DNA of 64,000 nucleotides from Manduca sexta (GCF_014839805.1 NC_051132.1:3720001-3784000); one strand, 5' to 3'. Counted from the first letter of the stretch, positions 9,201-19,103 are shown. Numbers and translations: made by a program. The notes: a model not told the origin generated them from the letters alone.

Positions 9201-11537
9201 GGCCTCTATAATCATTAACCATTATTCTTATCAATTGTGTTGAGGTATCATAAGTGCAATTTTGTTCGCCTACGTGATAAATAGTGTTTTATTTATTTAT
9301 TTTATTTTAACCTTATGTATTAAGTAGGTCTGTCATAGAAAAATAAATCAAAGAATCCAAGAGGGAACCAAATAGTTCTTTTTTGCATTTTATCAACACG
9401 ACTAGCGACGAAACAAGTTTGGATACAAATTGACAAGGTTAGTCTTAATTGTATTTATGTTGAAATGTTTTGATCGTCTACACTTCCTGATAAAAATAGA
9501 TAAGAGCACGTGCATAGGAGGAAGTATTATGCAGTCAATATGTATTTAAAAATTGGCTTATTAAGTATTTTTATTTGCGTCCATTTTATATGTTTATTTA
9601 TATTTACTAACTTTTATACATATTGGTGGTGGATCTCTCGTTTACGAAAGGCTGTCTGGAAAGGTAGCAACGTAATGTCTATTTCTACCGCCGAGTAGCA
9701 GTATGTATGAACTGTTGTTCCGGTTAGAAGGACATTGTTACCAGCGTAATTACTGGGCATTATGAGGCTAACATCTTATGCTTTTTTTATACGTGCAGTG
9801 CAAAGTGACTCCAGTGCAACTGATGGTAAGTGGAGTGGGTCCAATAGGACGTCGACTGATGAGGATGATTATCCCTCGGCAGTCGACACAATTATGTCGG
9901 CCTGTTCGGACCAGATATACATAAGCTGAACCCGGACCGCGGCATACTTACGTGGGCCACTATAGCGAGTTTTAACCCTTTGTGTACGTTGTTGTAACCT
10001 ACTACCACTGAAATCAGCATTATGTGTCAGGATGAGGAGCATTGGGGTGCTACGCCGTTCTTTATGATTCCAAGTGCTCTATGATGTTGCTACTGTTTAT
10101 GAGCAGTCGTATCACTTACCATCAGGCGAGTGACATGCTCTTCTCGTCAATTACTTGCAATAAACAAATGGTACTATGGTTTAAACGTATAAACAAAATG
10201 TGATTATCGGATGATTTTTCGCTTCTCTACAAGAGTATTTACCAGCCCCGTACTCCTTGTTTCTTGCAATCCATAATATTATGAGAATGGTTACTTAGAA
10301 TAACATTCACTTAACTATTCTTAACTTACGCATAGTATATGCGGCATTGAAAGTATCTAAGGTTTGATTGTTTTAGTTCCGTTTTCCGATACAATCAAAA
10401 TATAAGAGTTACATCCGGGCTAGCTACTGTCGCTTATAAATTAAACCAATAATGTGTAATCTTTAGCCTATATATGATGTCTCGCCTACTTTTGATATAA
10501 ATTATAACACACAGCTTTTCAAAACTTGTTTTATTTTTATTTTGCAAGTTAAGGTAATCAAATTTAGTGACCTTGGTTTCAGTCGCTAGCTTTTATTTAG
10601 TGAGTATTTTTTAAAATAAATGTATGAAGTGTAAAGGTTTTTATGATTTTTTCTGTCTAACCTGTTTTTTTTATCTTAATACATTCACACACACACGCCT
10701 TTCTTTTAGAAGGGGTAGGAAAAGTTGCAACCAGTGCACCATATTTTCGGCCAAGTGATCCGTCCCATGATATGGTAGGGAACGAGCCTATTCCAGATTA
10801 TATATTTATTTGCCTGATTCCGGGCTGATATGGCGAAGAAAAATTATTTAATAGAACGATTGTAGTAAGACAAACAAAAAACAGATGAGACAAAAAAAAT
10901 CGTAACAATATTTCGTATAAACATTTTCGTTTCATAAGCACATTTATTTTGAGAAATACGCCAGGATAACATATATTGTACTAATCCTATACTTAGTTAA
11001 ATAAAGCCATCAATAAAGCTTTTTAATATTATTCAACTCTAATGTTGGTTTCCCAAGATACAGGTTTCGACTAACTTGGGAATCCCAGGTAATTTTTGTA
11101 TTTAAGAACGATTCTTGTGTTATAATTTATTTAATTGTATATTATCTTTACTGCAAAATAGAAATATAAAAATAAATGATCATATTTTTGACCTACATGT
11201 TAGAGTAGAGATATTTGATTGGTTCTCTTTTATTATTCGACTTATTTAACTTTGCACCCAGCTTATTTTCCGCCCAAGAAAACGAAAAACAATAGTAGCA
11301 GGTACTCGATAAGTGAAATTTCTTACTCTTCATACTTCTCTTTTTTATTATGCTAATATGTTTTTTTTATTTTTTTATATAAATATCTCCATTGAAACTG
11401 ATGCAGGTGATTATTTAAATGCAAAACGTATTAATTCTAATGATATTAAAAAATAATATATAAATAAACTTACCTAAAGACGCGGCCAAATATTGCCGCC
11501 ATTGTAGCTTCAATTGTTTCTTAAATACTTCAAACAT
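83..11537 (-). CDS. Facilitated trehalose/sugar transporter Tret1-like (MFS), 10 coding exons
   Basis: Joining ten minus-strand exons (11537-11474, 8357-8205, 4145-3943, 3555-3369, 3022-2858, 2504-2368, 1507-1415, 1059-948, 621-507, 239-83) across GT-AG introns gives one open frame of 461 residues, a normal length for this family of 12-helix plasma-membrane sugar carriers. Family signatures occur in order: YVGRKW (83-88), EIAEDKIRG (137-145), PETPFFLV (193-200), QLSGI (268-272), DRLGRK (315-320), GPVPW (374-378) followed by AEMFP, and PETKG (444-448). These are the standard motifs of the SLC2/Tret1 superfamily. The start is the first ATG of the first exon and is followed by a short amphipathic N-terminus before helix 1. 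Several residues matching GLUT1 sugar ligands are altered, so the substrate is uncertain and I give no gene symbol. A donor-like sequence overlaps the stop codon. Neighbouring members may lie to the left outside the window. Confidence 0.93.
507..621 (-). CDS. Transporter coding exon 9
   Basis: This exon encodes residues 373-409. It includes the strongly conserved VGPVPWILVAEMFP, which carries the Trp matching GLUT1 Trp388, and helix 11. Flanks are TGTGTCAG and CGAG|GTATTA. Confidence 0.92.
948..1059 (-). CDS. Transporter coding exon 8
   Basis: This exon encodes residues 335-371: the end of helix 9, an extracellular loop with MDNYYGYN, and the first part of helix 10 (FIPLLCLIVYMILFTL). Splice sites are AATTTCCAG and TTAG|GTAAGC. 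Confidence 0.91.
1415..1507 (-). CDS. Transporter coding exon 7
   Basis: This 31-codon exon, phase 0 at both ends, encodes residues 304-334. It covers the end of helix 8, the VVDRLGRK loop motif (the second-half counterpart of GRK at 85-87) and the start of helix 9. It is flanked by TTATTGTAG and CTG|GTAAGT. Confidence 0.91.
2071..2272 (+). mobile_element. Interspersed SINE-like repeat, family B, in transporter intron 6
   Basis: A copy of a repeat seen at least eight times in this window. Landmarks are GGTAAGTGGAG, GTCGACTGACGAGAG, CAATTATGCC, GGATATACACA, and an end with GGCGGGCATTACACC. No protein is encoded. Confidence 0.7.
2368..2504 (-). CDS. Transporter coding exon 6 (helix 7)
   Basis: This exon encodes residues 259-303 with helix 7 and its LLQLSGID segment, the counterpart of QQLSGIN in GLUTs, followed by an extracellular loop and the start of helix 8. 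It ends in phase 0 at CAG|GTAACG and begins after TTTTGCCAG. Confidence 0.92.
2858..3022 (-). CDS. Transporter coding exon 5 (central cytosolic loop)
   Basis: This exon encodes residues 204-257, the hydrophilic intracellular helical domain between helices 6 and 7. It has many charged residues (QYDQASDVLQKLRGG onward) and no membrane segment. It is flanked by TTTCCCCAG and TTAG|GTGAGA. Confidence 0.92.
3369..3555 (-). CDS. Transporter coding exon 4
   Basis: This exon encodes residues 141-202, starting with DKIRGAL (the conserved Arg-Gly before helix 5) and ending just after PETPFFLVY, the cytosolic signature after helix 6. Splice sites are CATTCCAG and AAAG|GTAAAG. Leu152 stands where GLUT1 has the sugar-binding Gln161. 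Confidence 0.93.
3598..3830 (-). repeat. Interspersed repeat in transporter intron 3
   Basis: After a T-rich tract lies GGCAAACGAGCAAGTGG and CCTGATGGTAAGCAGCATCC, a module I recognise as common in lepidopteran intergenic DNA. Its reverse complement contains CTTACCATCAGGCG, also seen in the plus-oriented repeat at 9998-10150, so I call this copy minus. Boundaries are approximate. Confidence 0.55.
3943..4145 (-). CDS. Transporter coding exon 3
   Basis: This exon encodes residues 74-140, covering the end of helix 2, the YVGRKW loop motif (83-88), helices 3 and 4, and the IGEIAE motif. It is flanked by ATTCCTAG and GAG|GTAAGG. It is the longest exon of the gene and is GC-richer than the intron DNA around it. 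Confidence 0.93.
5795..6127 (+). mobile_element. tRNA-derived SINE, family A, full length
   Basis: The 5' end resembles a tRNA: box-A-like TAGTCTAGTTGG (5802-5813) and box B GGTTCAAATCC (5847-5857). The body carries CTTTAACGGTGAAGGAAAAC and CCGCACTAGGCCAGCGTGG, and it ends in GGGCTGATATTATTATT with a (TTA)n tail. There are four other copies in the window. It is non-coding and would depend on a LINE for retroposition. Confidence 0.85.
7098..7300 (-). mobile_element. SINE-like repeat, family B
   Basis: A minus-oriented copy of the family at 2071-2272, with the landmarks reading in reverse: GTCCGGATAGCGAC, TGTGTATATCCAGTTCC, TCGTCTCTCGTCAGTCG. Small open frames in this stretch are repeat-derived. 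Confidence 0.7.
7784..7949. mobile_element. MITE, family E, copy 1
   Basis: Starts ACTAGTGGCAAAGGGTCC and ends near AAAATTTCACCCTTCGCTAT, so the ends are imperfect inverted repeats of each other. A second copy lies at 23273-23437 with better-preserved ends. It is about 165 bases and non-coding. It directly abuts the SINE that follows. Confidence 0.6.
7950..8180 (-). mobile_element. tRNA-derived SINE, family C, next to transporter exon 2
   Basis: Read on the minus strand, it begins with a tRNA-like head (CACCTCGGTGGCTTAGTTGT) and a box B GGGTTCGATCC (complement of 8117-8127). It continues through GTCTGGAATTTATGTTC and ends after CTACCTCTTCGG. It sits in transporter intron 2 in the same orientation as the gene, about 25 bases from the exon 2 donor. 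Confidence 0.8.
8205..8357 (-). CDS. Transporter coding exon 2
   Basis: This exon encodes residues 23-72: the rest of helix 1 (SYGSLCTGMSMGWTSPVLPQ), the extracellular loop, and helix 2 from WIGSLLVLGGLF. It is flanked by TATTACAG on the 5' side and CG|GTAAGT on the 3' side. A SINE head ends only about 25 bases beyond the donor, inside the following intron. Confidence 0.92.
8706..9017 (+). mobile_element. tRNA-derived SINE, family A
   Basis: GCGGCGATAGCCTAG head, box B GGTTCAAATC, GGCGAAGGAAAAT, CACACTAGGCAAGCGTGG and an end in ACAGGGCTGATATTATTGG. It is more diverged than the copy at 5795, and the tail is degraded. Confidence 0.8.
9238..9310 (-). repeat. Repeat fragment, family F
   Basis: CATAAGTGCAATTTTGTTCG followed by CCTACGTGATAAATAG is the near-exact inverse of 21455-21495 (TTTATCACGTAGGCGAAC, then TGCACTTATGATTAG). 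The family is unknown to me and no coding is seen. Confidence 0.5.
9650..10150 (+). repeat. Interspersed repeat, family D, interrupted by a family B SINE
   Basis: The left half carries TTGTTCCGGTTAGAAGGACA and CGTAATTACTGGGCATTATG. The right half carries ATGATGTTGCTACTGTTTAT and CACTTACCATCAGGCGA. Related copies lie at 15240-15400 and 50390-50532. The family B element at about 9791-10000 separates the halves. Confidence 0.5.
9791..10000 (+). mobile_element. SINE-like repeat, family B, nested in family D
   Basis: It has the family landmarks GATGGTAAGTGGAGTGGG, GTCGACTGATGAGGATGATT and GTCGACACAATTATGTCGG, ending near TTTAACCCTTTGTGTACG. Confidence 0.7.
10684..10850 (-). mobile_element. SINE family C, 5'-truncated copy
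   Basis: On the plus strand it reads ACACACACGCC, GAAGGGGTAGGAAAAGTTGC, CCGTCCCATGATATGGTAGG and CCGGGCTGATATGG. The tRNA-like head, which would lie to the right, is missing. Confidence 0.65.
11474..11537 (-). CDS. Transporter coding exon 1 (start codon)
   Basis: This exon encodes residues 1-21 and the first base of codon 22. It starts at ATG (11537-11535) after an A/T-rich leader and ends in TTTAG|GTAAGT. The encoded start is MFEVFKKQLKLQWRQYLAAS, a cytosolic N-terminus leading into helix 1. The split codon joins G to CG of the next exon to give Ala22. No acceptor with a good pyrimidine tract lies close upstream of the ATG, so the 5' UTR may be continuous here. Confidence 0.88.
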
Positions 11538-13880
11538 AATTAAAAAAAAACAAAACACATATAATAGTTAAAGGTAGCGACTAACGAACAGCCTTATTAT
11601 TTTCACTTTTATTAAAATAATTATCCAAAAAAAAAATATTCTCGCACTCTTCTATAAATTTCCTTTTTAATAAACAAAAAATAAAATGAAATATTATTCG
11701 ATTAACGCACTAGACGTGCACACGCACGGCCATTGCGATTAATTGTGATCAAACACCGACTGTTTTGTTTTAAGACCTGCTTCCCTTCACAATAAAGTTT
11801 TTGTCGTGAACATAAAAACTTAGATTTGTAAAAAAGTTAATTATCTGAAGAAAAGTGATAGTGAGTAAGAATAGGCGAGTTTATTTTCTAGAAGGTCAAT
11901 ATGCTGAGAAATTGTTCCATTAGGATTTGATACAAACGTCTTTAATGTTTAAGAGGAAGAATATATCAAGGTTATTTTCAAAAATCGCTATAACTTGTTT
12001 AATTACTATTTACTACGTGGTTAGTCTTGTATGAGAGAGTCCTCGTTATTACCTTTTCTCGCCTATTTACAGTACTATTTTGTTTTAAAGTGTTTAAGAA
12101 CATCATGCCAGTGTTGTAACTTCGAAGTTAAGTACAAATTTATATTATAATGTTGGTCAATTGTGATTTGCTACGATACAACTGTATTCTAAAATGTTGT
12201 AAACTTTATCTTCAACGGTACGTGTTTATATATTTTGAGTGATTACCTTTTTAGCTCCTTTACAGCCAACAGATTGGAACATTTTTTGTTAATTTGTAAA
12301 TAATTGTTCCCATGCTCTTACATACTAATTATATTGAAGAAGCTTATATGCGAGAGCTTAATATTTGTGATAATTATAAGTGTCATAAAATATCAGTAGT
12401 GTTTTTTTATCTTAGTCATAGTGAAGTCACGGTTCGTATTTAAAGTAAAGAATTATATCTTATTTGTTGTTAGGACTATATTTCTGTGGGGCCTAACATT
12501 GCTTTTTGGATTGTTTATATTTATTATAAAATTAAAGACAAACAACCCTTTTCATGTAGCCACAATTGAAAAAACTGGAGCAAACTTGTTTCATAAATAA
12601 AATATCATGTCTCGCAGGGCCCTGCATACCGTAGGCCCACAAGACCTAAGTATTATTAACATCGCTTGTTAATAGACAAATTAGACCCTATTTTCCGTAT
12701 ATTACTAAAACTATGACGACATTCCACATTTGGAATAGTCAAACCTGTTTGAGTAAATGAATGTACATATCATTCATACTGTCTAGATTTTAATTTCAGC
12801 TCATTGTAAGTTTTTAATGTCCTCTATTTAGTTATCCTTGATCTTGACTCGCAATAATAGCTTCAAATAAAGAGACAGTTGCTCTATCTAAACACAACTC
12901 AATTTTCTATGCGTTAAAGCTTATTATAGATCGAGTGTTAGTGAAGGTCGTAATTTTAATTTTCGATGGATAGGCTTCGTTGGTTTCAATGATTATCTTA
13001 CTATTTGCTATAGAAAACAATTAAATGTCTAATATTGGATAAATGACTTGGTTATTTGAATGTCTGTTTACGTAAAAAAATTGTCTAGGTATGTGAGAAA
13101 AAACAAATTTCTTAATTTTCAGTGCAAGTATATTTACGCGAAAATTTAAATATTTCTAATATCATGACAGAATTGGTTAATCTTTGCATAATTAAATACA
13201 TCAAGTACTTAATAATTAAATACAGTCAAGTCACGATCTCATTTTAATTGTACAACACGGTCGAATATGTATGTTTAGGTACAAGTTTCCTGCTTTTAAT
13301 AACTAGTTTGTCCTCGTGTTACGCTTAAAACCTTATTCAATTATTCACCGTAAGGATTCTGTTAATATAAGCTGGGTAGAGATGTTTGATGAGATTGCTC
13401 ACATTTTCGAAGCTAGAACAAAAAACCTGTAAGAATCGCACATAGGACACACCTGACCATAGCCAATGTATAATTGGCTACTGACTATTCAATGTTGTTG
13501 GGGGAGGATCGGGTCTTCCACCCCGGATAGAATTTTAAGGAAAAAATCTTTAACAATTTTTTCATTTTGCCTCATGTAGCAGTGATGTAGTGGGTGCGGA
13601 TCACTATATCTTGAAATGTAGTTTTTGGCTCTCTCCTGGTACTTTGGGCCGGCAAATTTAGATTCTAACTCAGGCGGTAAAGACCCATGCTAAACCACCA
13701 ATATCAAGCATTTATTTAATACAATATAATTCCTAACATCAATTTCTTTATTAAAAAAATTTTTCCTCCCGAAAAAGTTATCCATTTCCCCACATCTTTT
13801 GAAGTGGGAAACCGCAGAGGGTCGCATTTTTATCGCGACGGAGGGTGGCAGGGTGCGTTTATTGTAACACGAATCCAATT
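11538..13880. other. Intergenic, AT-rich, upstream of the transporter
   Basis: The transporter 5' UTR and promoter should lie in the first few hundred bases, but I cannot place a start site. A stretch near 13430-13700 looks like a worn SINE or other repeat. Otherwise I see nothing that supports a gene. Confidence 0.5.
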
Positions 13881-13889
13881 AGCTCCCGC

Positions 13890-13965
13890 CGTGTCCTGCC
13901 GTGCGAGTGAAAATATTGTGGTCGGAAGTTTTCCCGCCTTTTTATGTGGCAGCCATTTTTTATAA
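13890..13965. promoter_or_regulatory. Small GC-richer patch with E2F-like site
   Basis: A short unique segment contains TTTTCCCGCC (13929-13938), which matches the E2F/DP core TTTCCCGCC. It is one of several such sites in GC-richer islands of this window. Function is inferred only. Confidence 0.3.
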
Positions 13966-13970
13966 CTTCT

Positions 13971-15239
13971 TTTTGCGTGGTTACCAATTAATTCTAGTTA
14001 CTAAGTAGCTTGAAATGTTGAGAACGGCGTGTATCTACATTTTTATTGTGTTGATTATTTTTTATTATAATGTATGTTATTAATATTAAATAGTCAGCGT
14101 GGGTACGTAAGCATTTATACACTTAACTACTCAAAAGTTAAGTTTCTATCAGTTAAACCAATTTAATTAACTGGGTTAGTTATTTAAAGGACGAATACTT
14201 TCTGAGCCATATTTTATGCAAAATGAACTCGGATCTTTTACAAATTGATCGCTACAGAAACGGCTATAGGCTTTTTTGTTTTTAAAAGTTGCAGCCCAAA
14301 TCTAGACTCGTGTAACGCCATCTTGGGTTCCTATGAAACATTAGTTACCTACAGCTTAGTTTAATTAAAATCGAACGTTTCTTCCATGGCTTATAAAAGC
14401 TAGTAAAAGAACGAACTTAGAGTTTTCTATGTTACACGATAGATGGCATTAGTAGACACTTGCAATCCTTTTTCAAACGGCGCTTTTAAAATAAGAAGCA
14501 AATTATGCCGGGCGGAGACTGTTACTCATTAAAATCGAATTTAAGTCTAATAAAACAGTCGCCTCTAATTTAAATTAACAAATTTTAGTGTTGTTCAGAT
14601 TATTAAATAAAAATGTACTAATAAAAATGATCAGACTACATTGAGAAAATTATAATTTCTACAAAAATACTATTTCGTTCATTATTTTCGAAGATTAGCA
14701 TCTTATGAAACGCAATCTAGGATTAATGACAGCACACACTCGACAGAAAAAGAGTGCATATCTGTTTTCCAATCAAATCAAACGAACGAACGGATCAGGC
14801 ATTCAAAACGCTGTAACGATTTCCGGGACGATACGGAATGGTTTTTTTCGTCACCTCCGACGAGCCCGCTCGTTTCGATCTAGTTTTGTTGTGTATCCGT
14901 ATCAAAGCCGTATGTTTTTGGTAAAAAAGTCCAGTTGTGACAGCATTCACTAATTGATGGTTCGTTCGGATTCGTCGCGGTGCGTTTCGGGCTGTACGCC
15001 GTGTGCTGCGGTTATGTAGTGACTTTCGTTTTTTAATTTAATGTCTTATTAATTATATAGTATTATATCCATGTTCAATGCACATTCGTAATATATTTCA
15101 ATAGCCTGCTACAACACGAGACGGTAGGGAGGTTAAGAGGGGTAGAGAGCTAAGCGTATTAATCCATAGCACTAGTGTTTGAATCGCTATACTATATAAA
15201 TATAAATTCTCAGAAACAACATTGTAGCTACTGTAACTA
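13971..15239. other. Intergenic, no gene recognised
   Basis: AT-rich DNA with one CpG-rich patch at about 14950-15020 (GTTCGTTCGGATTCGTCGCG). The open frame starting at 14705 has no family features, and I do not call it a gene. Confidence 0.5.
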
Positions 15240-15400
15240 CTGGACATAATAAGACTCAAAATTTCATGTTTCAGGATAGCGAGCGCAGCGGAATACCAAA
15301 CAATACTTTGTAATTCAAGGTGTTGGATGGTGTTGCTACTGTTTATGGGCAGTCGTATCGCTTTCCATCAGACAACATGCCCTTATCGTCATTCAAAGCC
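15240..15400 (+). repeat. Interspersed repeat, family D
   Basis: It shares TGTTGCTACTGTTTATGGGC, GTCGTATCGCTTTCCATCAG and ACATGCCC with the right half of the repeat at 9650-10150. Boundaries are approximate. Confidence 0.5.
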
Positions 15401-15967
15401 ATAAAATAAAAGACAAATGTTGAACAAATTATAATTAAAAACAATATCTAGTTCCAATCATGGATGGATAGACTAAATTTACGTAACATTTATTACGTCG
15501 AAGTTTGACAAAAAACTTTACATTCTTTCAAAAATTTGCATAAACTACATTTTAACGTTAAACAATTTTAATCCAAACATATTGACTTATTTCAAATAGT
15601 GACAGCGACACGACAAAAACAGTCGATATATCGAATCGATGTGCACGGTTGTCGAAGGCCGATTCTTCGTTCACAGATGGCATTGCTTGGGAACCACGAT
15701 CTCCGTAATTAGTTCGGAAACATGTGGCCAGCTCCTTAAATTCACATCTATTATGGTTTTAATTACGTTTAACAGAAACTTGACGGGCATCGTGTATCCT
15801 TTGTCCATGGATTCAGGAATTTATTTTGGGAAGATTGAGTGGCTTTCTTAGTAGTGATAGATCTCAATTGTAAAAAGTAGATGGGTACTTCATTGTGGAT
15901 GTAAATAACAAAATAATAAGTGGGACAGTATATAAGATGGCATTAGTATTTTGTTATTCATATCATT

Positions 15968-16274
15968 TATGGGAACGGGTCTCCTCTACTTCTGAGGGTT
16001 TAGGGCTTAGTCCAGCGCCTAGTACACACACAATACTCACATTGTTCCTGGTTGCACCTTTCCGTATGGAAGGGAACCCACTTTTCGCCAAATTTAATCC
16101 GTTCCATGATGTGATGATAGGGAGCGAGCCTAACGCTATATCCTGCACAAATTCCAGACTCCGGGCTGATACTGAGCAAGAAAACTCAAATATCACTTTC
16201 GCCCAGGATGAACCCAGGACCTTAAAGCGGTGCCGTACCGCGCATGCAGTACAACCACGCCACCGAGGCAATCC
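15968..16274 (-). mobile_element. SINE family C joined to a family A fragment
   Basis: Positions 16021-16274 are family C in minus orientation, ending with a tRNA-like head (CCACGCCACCGAGGC on the plus strand). The preceding bases 15974-16010 (TCTCCTCTACTTCTGAGGG onward) resemble the family A body read in minus orientation. The short open frames here are repeat-derived. Confidence 0.65.
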
Positions 16275-16619
16275 AGAATGGTAAGTAACGCAAAAGTTAT
16301 TTTTTTACATCTAACGTATATTATCAATATTTTCTTTTCAGGTGGCCCATTTATTCGTTTGTCCTCACATCTACAAAAAAGTGCCCAGATCACTATTAAC
16401 CTACAAGTTAAACGTTTCAGTAAGACGTCATTTAACTGCAGAAAGTCAAGGTCTTCTCGAAGTAAACAGGTAATTCCACGGCAGCAACAAATTCCTCAAA
16501 ATACTTGAAATCTTTAGACAACCTTTTTTGTTGACAAATGATTCATTGTCAGCTGTTTTAGATACGAAACCCAATTAGGTTTTTTTTAACAATCAGTAAC
16601 TGTAACTAGTATGCCATTT

Positions 16620-17150
16620 AAACAGATAGCTTTTTGATGTCCGGAAAACGAAGTTGTCTACACGTCGACGAGAAAATTTTTCATTGTCCTCAAACGACCG
16701 AAGTGTACCGCGACTTACAAAACGATCAGTTAGCCGTGACATCTAATTTGTGTTCAATTTGAAATCTTAATAAGCCGTCAAAGCGTTCCCGAAATAGTTT
16801 ATAACTAATTACGTTTCGAAGTTAGGTGCGGCGACAATTGACAAATGCGTTTTGTGCCCGCGCGATACATACAATTAGCGAAGGAATGTTTCCGAACGCA
16901 TCTGATTCCGTTGACAGCGCGGCAACTGTTACTTTTTGGCGGGAAATTGACTTTTATACGCGCGGCTTAGAGGTTAGTTTCGCCCAGTAATTACGCCCAA
17001 ATTGAGTGTTTGCATTGCGAGGGGGACCTATTTGGAGAAGTCTTTGTCTGTGAGGACAGCGATAAATCATTTGGGCCTGTCACGTGTCTGGTTGGGTGTG
17101 TGTGACAAATTACCCGCGCGCCATCTAACGGGAGGTGGGAGATAATATTT
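16620..17150. promoter_or_regulatory. CpG-richer unique island, candidate enhancer or promoter
   Basis: The island is unique and CpG-richer than its surroundings. It holds a perfect E2F-type site TTTGGCGGGAAA (16935-16946), an E-box CACGTG (17081-17086), and homeodomain cores including CTAATTACG (about 16805-16813) and CAATTAGCG (16872-16880). It lies between the two genes. A cis-regulatory role for slou or the transporter is inference. Confidence 0.4.
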
Positions 17151-18235
17151 TTGGGTTATGAAGGCGTCACAACATTACTTCCTATACAAGGACATGTAGG
17201 AATTTGTAACGATGTTTTTTTTCTACATATTAAGTATTTATTTTTGGTAGAGTCTAAGACGGTAGAGTTCTTTTGTGCCTGATGACATGGCAATCCTGAA
17301 TTAAGAGTACTAAATGTGTGGTTATTATGTTCTTTTATTTATAGACGCATAGGTAATATACTTGATCCTTCGACCTACCTTTACTCCACTCCAATGTGAG
17401 GGCGGAAGAAAACACCTTTTCATGTATGTTAACATAGTTTTCACGAATTTCCGTTCTGAAATTAACCCCTTCTGGAGATCCAATCTCGAGAAAAACATTT
17501 AGAACAAAAAATCTAATTGAACCCCAAGAAGTCAATAAACTACGAGTCAGTAATTGTAAACAGTAGAATATTTTTGTTTTGTAAAACAAGGCAATCATTA
17601 TAAAAAGAGATGAGACATATGAGCGCGCATGCGTTCCATTACTCACAACGTTCAAAGAGCCCACTAACAGAGCAATAACAATCCAATCCTGTTTCAGAAC
17701 GCACAAATTATTCCTGATTTATCACGAGGAACATTCAATTAAGTTAGGAAGACGTCGTTTATTATGTAGTGTGTGCGCCTTTATGAAAAAAACAAACTCT
17801 CGAAACAGATTTGTTAAATACAAATTGGTTATTAAAATTCTTGGCGTGCGTCCGCTGTGACAATTTGATGGCGCGTCGTTCGCGCTATGTTCTCAAGCAT
17901 TTCAAATTACCTTTTTTCTTAATAAAAGCGGCCTTATATGCTTTTTTTTAATAGATTTCTGAAATATTATTAGCCTGCCAGGAAGAACAATTATAACTAA
18001 TGGTTTGCTATTAAAATAAAATACGAAGCAATACCAAACTGAAAAACATAGTCTAACAAAAAAAATCTTCTAAATAATAAAACATGTTTAAATAATTAAT
18101 CGATATTTTTTTTATACCGCTGTAAGAAAATTTAAACGTTTCATTATTGTATAAATCTATATTAAATATTAAGTAACCAGTAAAATTTTATTAAAAATAA
18201 AAATTATATTCGAATACCTACCTGATCATTTAAAA
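17151..18235. other. Intergenic, AT-rich
   Basis: I see no recognisable gene or repeat. A CpG-bearing patch at about 17840-17890 (GGCGCGTCGTTCGCGC) may belong to the regulatory islands around it. Confidence 0.45.
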
Positions 18236-18239
18236 AATA

Positions 18240-18560
18240 TATTTTGCAATAATTTTATTCGAGATCTCATTCGGTCAGCACACTGATAAATGCAGACATA
18301 AGATGTCCCATTTATCACGACATTTTTTTTCACAATGATCACACAAAAATAAAGAGTCCGTAATGAATACGGCTAGAATTTTAATTGGCGTCGAGACGGA
18401 GAACGTCGCCATTTTTTCGCGTGAAAACTTTTTAATTAATATCTCCAGTGGAATGGACGGGCGTCAGTTTTTACGTCGCTCGCTTGTTTATTAATTAGAC
18501 AATTTTATATTGTTTGGAGAGTTGGCGGCGAAAACTTTGAGATATATAAAGTATTTTGGG
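18240..18560. promoter_or_regulatory. Candidate enhancer with clustered homeodomain sites
   Basis: Three homeodomain-type cores fall within about 115 bases: TTAATTGG (18381-18388), TTTAATTAAT (18431-18440) and TTAATTAG (18490-18497). They are set in GC-richer unique sequence with GGCGTCGAGACGG and GACGGGCGTCAG. The site class suits NK, Hox and other homeodomain factors. The role is inferred. Confidence 0.4.
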
Positions 18561-18760
18561 GCTATATTCATTTATGCAGATGTTTTCGTTTAGTTATATC
18601 TGGTTTGTCGGAGTCATAAAAAATAACACTTTTTAATGAATGTTACCGAGTTGGGGAAGTTTGAAAATGTAGGATTAAGTGCTAATATGATTATTAATTA
18701 ATATCTAAGACTGGTCGAAGAACCATTGCACCTGATTAGCCCAGGTTCTACACCTCAATT

Positions 18761-18997
18761 TTTGTACACGGTGACCCTGTGGCCTGTACCTTTCGGTAAG
18801 TGGAAAGGAATCCAGGTCTCGACTGTCGAGAGATGATAACTTCTCCCCAGTCGACATAATTATGCCAGTCTGCTGGAAGCTGGATAAACACAGGGTGATC
18901 CTAGAAGGCGAAACACTTGATTCTCTGTGGCAAGTTTTACACATCGTGTACAGCGGATGCTATCCAGGCGTATATATATACATTTCCTATCATCAGA
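18761..18997 (+). mobile_element. SINE-like repeat, family B
   Basis: A diverged copy with GGTAAGTGGAAAGG, GTCGACTGTCGAGAGATG after CAGGTC, and CATAATTATGCCAGTC, ending near CATTTCCTATCATCAG. No coding. Confidence 0.65.
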
Positions 18998-19103
18998 AAT
19001 TACTTTAATGCAAGCCTTAATACCTGGTGGCTGTTACATTGAAATTAAATGATTATTAAAAGTGACTATCAAGCAACATCAGTTACACTCAGTAGTTAAT
19101 TAC

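Larger units (their letters stand above)
8358..11473 (-). other. Transporter intron 1 (3.1 kb)
   Basis: This intron separates the first coding exon from exon 2. It contains a SINE A copy (8706-9017), an inverted repeat fragment (9238-9310), a repeat split by a family B copy (9650-10150) and a headless SINE C (10684-10850). The rest is AT-rich with nothing recognisable. Confidence 0.85.

Noticed and set aside
15895..16284. A 129-codon plus-strand frame and its antisense partner
   Set aside because: Both lie in the SINE A/C chimera and show only repeat sequence.
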